This document shows, in pieces, positions 5,422-5,436 of a DNA stretch of 5,436 bases. Both the position numbers and the translations under genes were made by a program. Each line of letters begins with the position of its first letter. Within the stretch, counting starts at the first letter, position 1. This stretch comes from Actinobacteria bacterium ADurb.Bin346 (lineage in GTDB: Bacteria > Actinomycetota > Humimicrobiia > Humimicrobiales > Humimicrobiaceae), in NCBI GenBank assembly GCA_002068775.1, contig MWAX01000122.1:1-5436 (forward strand), in the 5' to 3' direction. The notes under the pieces were generated by a model, which did not search any database, had not been told where the DNA came from, and worked only from the letters and a program-made list of their open reading frames with translations.

Positions 5422-5436
5422 ATGCACTGCTAAGTT

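Noticed and set aside
5203..5427. Minus-strand 74-residue open frame over the end of the unknown gene
   Set aside because: It is antisense to the better supported frame, with no family motif or start signals.
1..5436. tRNA or rRNA genes, CRISPR arrays, insertion sequences, phage or toxin-antitoxin modules
   Set aside because: I saw no cloverleaf-like segments, regularly spaced repeats, transposase motifs or paired small genes on either strand. RadC alone, although it can be carried by mobile elements, is not evidence for one here.

Overview
The window is 5.4 kb of bacterial chromosome with a low-to-moderate GC content and almost pure AT intergenic gaps. All genes are housekeeping or accessory DNA-maintenance and protein-maintenance types. 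Coding sequences use ATA, AGA and AGG codons freely. Shine-Dalgarno sequences are weak or absent at most starts, while the intergenic gaps carry recognisable sigma70-like promoter hexamers. The gene set (Pcm, a DUF763 protein, PolX with a PHP domain, a PflX-family radical SAM protein, RadC) points to an anaerobic, possibly uncultured bacterium. DUF763 is a family I know mainly from archaea and thermophilic or anaerobic bacteria. I cannot name the phylum from the sequence.

Layout, left to right. (i) Positions 1-876, minus strand: a two-gene operon in which pcm (protein-L-isoaspartate methyltransferase) overlaps by 4 bases with a DUF763 gene that runs off the left edge. (ii) Positions 877-1001: a divergent promoter region with nested inverted repeats and overlapping promoters for pcm and polX. 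(iii) Positions 1002-2903, plus strand: polX, a long and divergent family X DNA polymerase/3'-5' exonuclease. (iv) Positions 2913-3896, minus strand: a PflX-family (COG1313) radical SAM protein, tail to tail with polX and only 9 bases away. (v) Positions 3897-4089: a second divergent promoter region with a tandem repeat, a probable leaderless start for the radical SAM gene and a good promoter for radC. (vi) Positions 4090-4776, plus strand: radC. (vii) Positions 4777-4895: a gap with an extended -10 promoter. (viii) Positions 4896-5342, plus strand: an unrecognised 148-residue protein. (ix) Positions 5343-5436: non-coding, with a candidate outward promoter.

The genes do not form one obvious pathway. 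PolX, with polymerase and PHP nuclease domains, belongs to a base-excision-repair family. RadC carries an intact JAMM metal site, but its role is unsettled. Pcm repairs aged proteins. The most notable points are a PolX whose nucleotide-binding pocket departs from the family pattern while its PHP metal site looks complete, the layered symmetry of the pcm/polX promoter region, and the unknown small protein. I found no convincing new multi-gene system, mobile element, CRISPR array or RNA gene.
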